Part shown: one piece after another, positions 7,295-9,929 of the stretch
How positions within the stretch are numbered: the first letter of the stretch is position 1
Layout of the letters: each line of letters begins with the position of its first letter
Origin: Pontiellaceae bacterium
GTDB lineage: Bacteria > Verrucomicrobiota > Kiritimatiellia > Kiritimatiellales > Pontiellaceae
DNA: 9,929 bases
Reading direction: 5' to 3'
NCBI GenBank assembly: GCA_016937035.1
Contig: JAFGWS010000149.1
Location: 1 to 9,929 of the forward strand
The notes under the pieces: generated by a model
Database searches by the model: none
What the model was told of the DNA's origin: nothing
What the model saw: only the letters and a program-made list of their open reading frames with translations
Translations under genes and position numbers: made by a program

Positions 7295-7338
7295 TGTACG
7301 CAAGCCGTAGCGTACATTGTTTTTTCAAATGGCTTGCG
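7295..7338. promoter_or_regulatory. Overlapping inverted repeats upstream of GH3
   Basis: Arm pair A is TGTACGC (7295-7301) with GCGTACA (7310-7316), 7 bp and an 8-base spacer. Arm pair B is CGCAAGCC (7299-7306) with GGCTTGCG (7331-7338), 8 bp and a 24-base loop. The left arms overlap, so both cannot pair at once. This suits a dimeric repressor operator or an RNA switch. It lies 75-118 bases before the GH3 start; which gene it serves is open. Confidence 0.45.
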
Positions 7339-7399
7339 GCGCTGCGGTCCGGCAACTATGTTCTGCATGCCATAGATATATGGATATGAAAACAATCTT

Positions 7400-7405
7400 G
7401 GGGGA
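7400..7405 (+). promoter_or_regulatory. Ribosome-binding site that fixes the GH3 start
   Basis: GGGGGA lies 7 bases before the ATG at 7413. It supports this start, which opens a clean lipoprotein signal peptide, over in-frame upstream starts (ATG 7380 or 7386, TTG 7317). Confidence 0.65.
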
Positions 7406-7412
7406 TGGATGG

Positions 7413-9245
7413 ATGAATAAAAAAAAGATGCTGAACGCCGGGCTGGGTATTTTCGTTTTGGGGCTGTTGGTTTCATGTGCGAGCAGGCCCGCCGGGTTGT
7501 CGCGCTATGATGAGCCGGCTCGTGAACTGCTGAATAAAATGACCTTGGATGAAAAGATCGGTCAGATGGTACAGGCGGACAGTGCCGGGTTGAAAGATCC
7601 GACGGATGTTCAGACTTATTATCTGGGATCTGTCCTCAGCGGCGGTGGGTCGGACCCGGCCGCCGGAAACAGCATGGAGGTGTGGACCGATCACTATGAA
7701 TCGCTCCAGCAGTTGGCGTCAAAAACTCGGCTCGGCATTCCATTGCTGTATGGAATCGACGCCGTACACGGACACAACAATGTGATCGGTGCAGTTATTT
7801 TCCCCCATAATATTGCGCTGGGCTGTGCGGATAATCCCAAGCTGGTGAAACAGATCGGTCAAATTACCGCAAAAGAGATGCGCGCAACGGGCATTCAATG
7901 GACCTTTGCGCCCTGCGTTACGGTTCCGCAGGATGAGCGCTGGGGACGAACCTATGAAGGCTTCTCAGAAGATCCTGAGCTCGTAAGCCGACTCGGCGAG
8001 GCGTATGTGCTGGGGCTTCAGGCCGACGGCCTTGCCGGCGCGGAGTCTGTACTCGCCTGTGCAAAGCATTTTGCGGGCGACGGCGGAACGGTTGCAGGAA
8101 GCGCTCGAAATCGTTGGGGCTGGGATCAGGGCGATACGCAGTGCGACGAAGAGACGTTCCGAAGAATTCACCTTTTCCCCTATGAGGACGCCATTCATGC
8201 GGGTGCGCTCACGATGATGCCTTCATACAGCAGCTGGAACGGACTTAAATGCTCCGCGAATAAATATCTGCTCACCGATGTGCTGAAAGGCGAAATGAAT
8301 TTTGAAGGCTTCCTGATTTCCGATTGGGACGCGATTCGCCAACTTGATCCCGACTATAAAAAGGCCATCGCCATTTCGATTAATGCGGGGATGGATATGG
8401 CGATGGAGCCGAACGGTTACCGCGAATTCTTCACACTGCTTAAACAACTGGTCGAAGAAGGCACCGTGCCGATGTCGCGAATCGATGACGCGGTATTCCG
8501 CATTTTGCGGGTAAAGTTTGCTATGGGAATGATGGACGAAGACTATGTCGGCGAAGGCAATCCGGTGCTGCAGGCGCAGTTCGGCTCGGATGAGCATCGG
8601 GCCGTGGCGCGGCAGGCGGTGCGCGAATCGCTCGTCCTGCTCAAAAACGAAAAACAGACGCTGCCGGTTTCAAAAACGCTGGGCCGAATTCACGTCGCCG
8701 GACAGGCGGCAGACAATATCGGTGTTCAATGCGGCGGATGGACTGTTCAGTGGCAGGGCCAGTCGGGCAACGTTACAACCGGCGGAACCACCATTCTTTC
8801 AGCCATTAAGAAGAGCGTTTCCGACCAAACCTCCGTCACCTATTCGAAGGACGGAACCGGCGCAAACGGTGCGGATATCGGCATTGTGGTTGTGGGAGAG
8901 CCGCCGTACGCCGAAGGCAGCGGCGACAGCCGCGAGCTGAAGCTGGCCCCCGCCGAGCTGGCGGCCGTGAACAACCTCAAAGCCTCCGGTATTCCGGTGG
9001 TTGTGGTGCTGCTCTCCGGACGTCCGTTGATCATCAACGATGTGCTGGATCAAGCGGATGCTTTTGTCGCCGCTTGGCTACCGGGAACCGAAGGTCAGGG
9101 AGTCTCGGATGTTCTGTTCGGCGATTATCCGTTCACCGGAAAACTTTCCTTCACGTGGCCGCGCTCCATCGATCAGCTCCCGATCAACAAGGGCGACGGA
9201 AAAGAAAACCCGCTCTTCCCGTTTGGTTTCGGGCTGACGGAATAA
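7413..9245 (+). CDS. GH3 beta-glucosidase/beta-xylosidase, lipoprotein
   Basis: This 610-residue enzyme begins with a lipoprotein signal peptide, lipobox LVSC with C22 as the lipid site, so it is anchored in a membrane. Residues ~35-375 form the GH3 TIM barrel, with [11 protein letters not shown] (114-124), [10 protein letters not shown] (175-184), CAKHFAGDG (216-224) and the nucleophile D304 in [10 protein letters not shown]. Residues ~400-610 form the second alpha/beta domain, and the loop [11 protein letters not shown] (495-505) carries the likely acid/base, E501. It resembles barley ExoI-type exo-beta-glucan hydrolases and ends at FPFGFGLTE, so there is no fibronectin-III or ExoP-like extra domain. 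It would release terminal glucose or xylose from beta-linked oligosaccharides; the choice between them cannot be read here. It diverges from the CE15 fusion gene and ends at a strong terminator. A start further upstream is possible but would spoil the signal peptide. Confidence 0.93.
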   Translation: MNKKKMLNAGLGIFVLGLLVSCASRPAGLSRYDEPARELLNKMTLDEKIGQMVQADSAGLKDPTDVQTYYLGSVLSGGGSDPAAGNSMEVWTDHYESLQQLASKTRLGIPLLYGIDAVHGHNNVIGAVIFPHNIALGCADNPKLVKQIGQITAKEMRATGIQWTFAPCVTVPQDERWGRTYEGFSEDPELVSRLGEAYVLGLQADGLAGAESVLACAKHFAGDGGTVAGSARNRWGWDQGDTQCDEETFRRIHLFPYEDAIHAGALTMMPSYSSWNGLKCSANKYLLTDVLKGEMNFEGFLISDWDAIRQLDPDYKKAIAISINAGMDMAMEPNGYREFFTLLKQLVEEGTVPMSRIDDAVFRILRVKFAMGMMDEDYVGEGNPVLQAQFGSDEHRAVARQAVRESLVLLKNEKQTLPVSKTLGRIHVAGQAADNIGVQCGGWTVQWQGQSGNVTTGGTTILSAIKKSVSDQTSVTYSKDGTGANGADIGIVVVGEPPYAEGSGDSRELKLAPAELAAVNNLKASGIPVVVVLLSGRPLIINDVLDQADAFVAAWLPGTEGQGVSDVLFGDYPFTGKLSFTWPRSIDQLPINKGDGKENPLFPFGFGLTE

Positions 9246-9270
9246 GAGAAAACCGGGGCTCGATAACAGA

Positions 9271-9301
9271 AAAATGCAAACCTTCGGGTTTGCATTTTTT
9301 T
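9271..9301 (+). terminator. Intrinsic terminator of the GH3 gene
   Basis: A perfect 12-bp stem (9271-9282 with 9287-9298) is capped by a C(TTCG)G tetraloop and ends in a T run to 9301, 25 bases after the stop codon. A-runs on the left arm allow some function on the minus strand as well. Confidence 0.95.
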
Positions 9302-9310
9302 GTGTTCGCA

Positions 9311-9341
9311 AAAGAAAAGCCCCGCTGGGTTAAGGCGGGGC
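9311..9341 (-). terminator. Second hairpin, oriented as a minus-strand terminator
   Basis: GCCCCGC (9319-9325) pairs with GCGGGGC (9335-9341) around a 9-base loop. On the minus strand it is followed by TTTTCTTT (9318-9311), as in an intrinsic terminator, while on the plus strand no T run follows. It would stop transcription entering GH3 from the right, although no minus-strand gene is visible there. Confidence 0.6.
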
Positions 9342-9342
9342 C

Positions 9343-9705
9343 GGAGTAATGCGGGCTGCAACGTGATGGGTTCACTTGGGTTGTTGCGTTGCCCTATGAA
9401 AATTATTGGGTTCGCTTATCAATACGAGGGCTCCGGAGGGAACGTTATCCATTCGGAGTATTTTTTTCATTTTTTTATCCGTACCGCCGAATGGGTGCTT
9501 TCCACCTCGACCTCTCAGGATGCCTTTTCTTCCAAGAAAAGTGGGTTTCAGTCCAGAATTTGCTCTTCAAAAAACACGGCATGAGCTACTTTGTCCATCG
9601 ATTCTAATCTCAGGTCTGCACTCGTTTCTTTTTAACCAGTGTAAATGCAGAAACCCGAAAACGAGCGCGATTGGTTTTGTTTATGTTCAGCGGAGGCATT
9701 TGAGG
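9343..9705. other. About 360 bases with no supported gene
   Basis: Short open frames cross this stretch (for example 9389-9607), but they have no ribosome-binding site, no recognisable domain and unlikely compositions, so I call none. It holds T-rich runs (9459-9477) and a small 7-bp inverted repeat CTTTTCT/AGAAAAG (9524-9530 with 9535-9541). It must also include the promoter of the PAS gene at 9706, though I cannot point to convincing boxes. Confidence 0.6.
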
Positions 9706-9867
9706 ATGAAGGATAGCAATACGAACGACACGAACGCCGAAACCCTGCGTTCACTCAAGGAAAGCGAAGAGCTTTTCCGCACGCTCTACACGAATCTGCC
9801 CGGCGGTATGATTGTTATCGGTGAAGATTACCGGATTAAGAACACTACTGTCCCAACGTTTGAATGA
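9706..9867 (+). pseudogene. Broken PAS-domain gene (sensor kinase or regulator N-terminus)
   Basis: The frame starts at an ATG with GGAGG (9692-9696) 9 bases upstream and codes for only 53 residues before a TGA. Residues 16-46 look like the beginning of a PAS sensor domain: a linker helix LKESEELFRTLYTNLPGG followed by the first two strands, MIVIGEDYRIKN. Such starts are typical of histidine kinases and diguanylate cyclases, where the domain continues for another 70-80 residues. Here the likeness ends at about codon 46 (near 9843), followed by TTVPTFE and a stop. The good translation start and sudden loss of homology suggest a gene interrupted by an insertion or rearrangement whose other side lies outside the window. 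A frameshift or an authentic tiny protein is less likely. Product class is moderately sure; the kinase role is an inference. Confidence 0.6.
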
Positions 9868-9929
9868 ATGATCGACACAATGAACCTAATATGAAGCTGT
9901 TGCGTATAATATTGACTCTTGCCGACTTG

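Larger units (their letters stand above)
7140..7412. other. Divergent intergenic region between the CE15 fusion gene and GH3
   Basis: These 273 bases must hold the start signals for two oppositely transcribed genes. I see no pair of -35/-10 boxes good enough to call for either direction; TATAAC on the minus strand (about 7219-7214) has no matching -35. The GH3-proximal half holds two overlapping inverted repeats, described separately. The other half carries only the ribosome-binding site of the fusion gene. Confidence 0.7.

Noticed and set aside
7317..7412. Longer N-terminus for GH3 starting at TTG 7317 or ATG 7380/7386
   Set aside because: These starts would bury the lipoprotein signal peptide behind up to 32 residues and lie close to or inside the inverted-repeat region; GGGGGA fits the 7413 start.
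9431..9477. CTCCG/CGGAG hairpin followed by a T run as a further terminator
   Set aside because: The stem is only 5 bp with an 18-base loop, too weak to call.
9389..9607. Small plus-strand frame (72 codons) between GH3 and the PAS gene
   Set aside because: No ribosome-binding site, Phe/Tyr/Arg-rich product with no similarity that I recognise; several overlapping frames of equal size exist.
9891..9929. Start of a gene at the right edge (MKLLRIILTLADL)
   Set aside because: Only 13 codons are visible and there is no ribosome-binding site; it is mentioned under the broken PAS gene but not annotated.

Overview
The window looks like chromosomal DNA from a polysaccharide-degrading bacterium, most likely of the Planctomycetes-Verrucomicrobia-Chlamydiae group (Verrucomicrobia or Kiritimatiellota type). 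The basis is the Gly/Phe/Met-rich secreted carbohydrate esterase, a C-terminal domain that I associate with hypothetical proteins of Planctomycetes and Verrucomicrobia, several exported glycosidases, and ordinary Shine-Dalgarno sites with intrinsic terminators. No rRNA or other phylogenetic marker is present, so this placement is an inference.

Layout. On the minus strand at the left edge are a PhnA/YjdM-type zinc-ribbon protein (cut by the window edge, 1-273) and, just upstream of it, a LarE-type sulfur transferase (305-1096). The centre is a plant cell-wall saccharification block on the minus strand: a secreted GH43 enzyme with a C-terminal CBM6-like module (1202-2542), a lipoprotein GH43 endo-arabinanase (2654-3682), and a 1075-residue secreted protein (3912-7139) that joins a CE15 glucuronoyl-esterase domain to two almost identical SGNH-like domains. 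Divergent from it on the plus strand is a lipoprotein GH3 beta-glucosidase/xylosidase (7413-9245). At the right edge, after about 460 bases without a convincing gene, a PAS-domain gene starts normally but breaks off after about 46 matching codons (9706-9867), which looks like an insertion or rearrangement junction.

How the genes fit together. The arabinanase would cut alpha-1,5-arabinan, the GH43-CBM6 enzyme would remove arabinose or xylose from side chains or ends, the CE15 domain would cleave the ester between 4-O-methyl-glucuronic acid on xylan and lignin (or a related uronate ester), the SGNH-like domains could remove acyl groups, and the GH3 enzyme would finish oligosaccharides at the cell surface. 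This points to arabinan plus glucuronoarabinoxylan as targets. No SusC/SusD pair, transporter, or regulator is visible inside the window.

Three good intrinsic terminators delimit units: after the GH43-CBM6 gene, after the CE15 fusion gene, and after GH3. The most unusual items are the CE15-SGNH-SGNH architecture with its 798-base tandem duplication, the overlapping inverted repeats in front of GH3, and the broken PAS gene.
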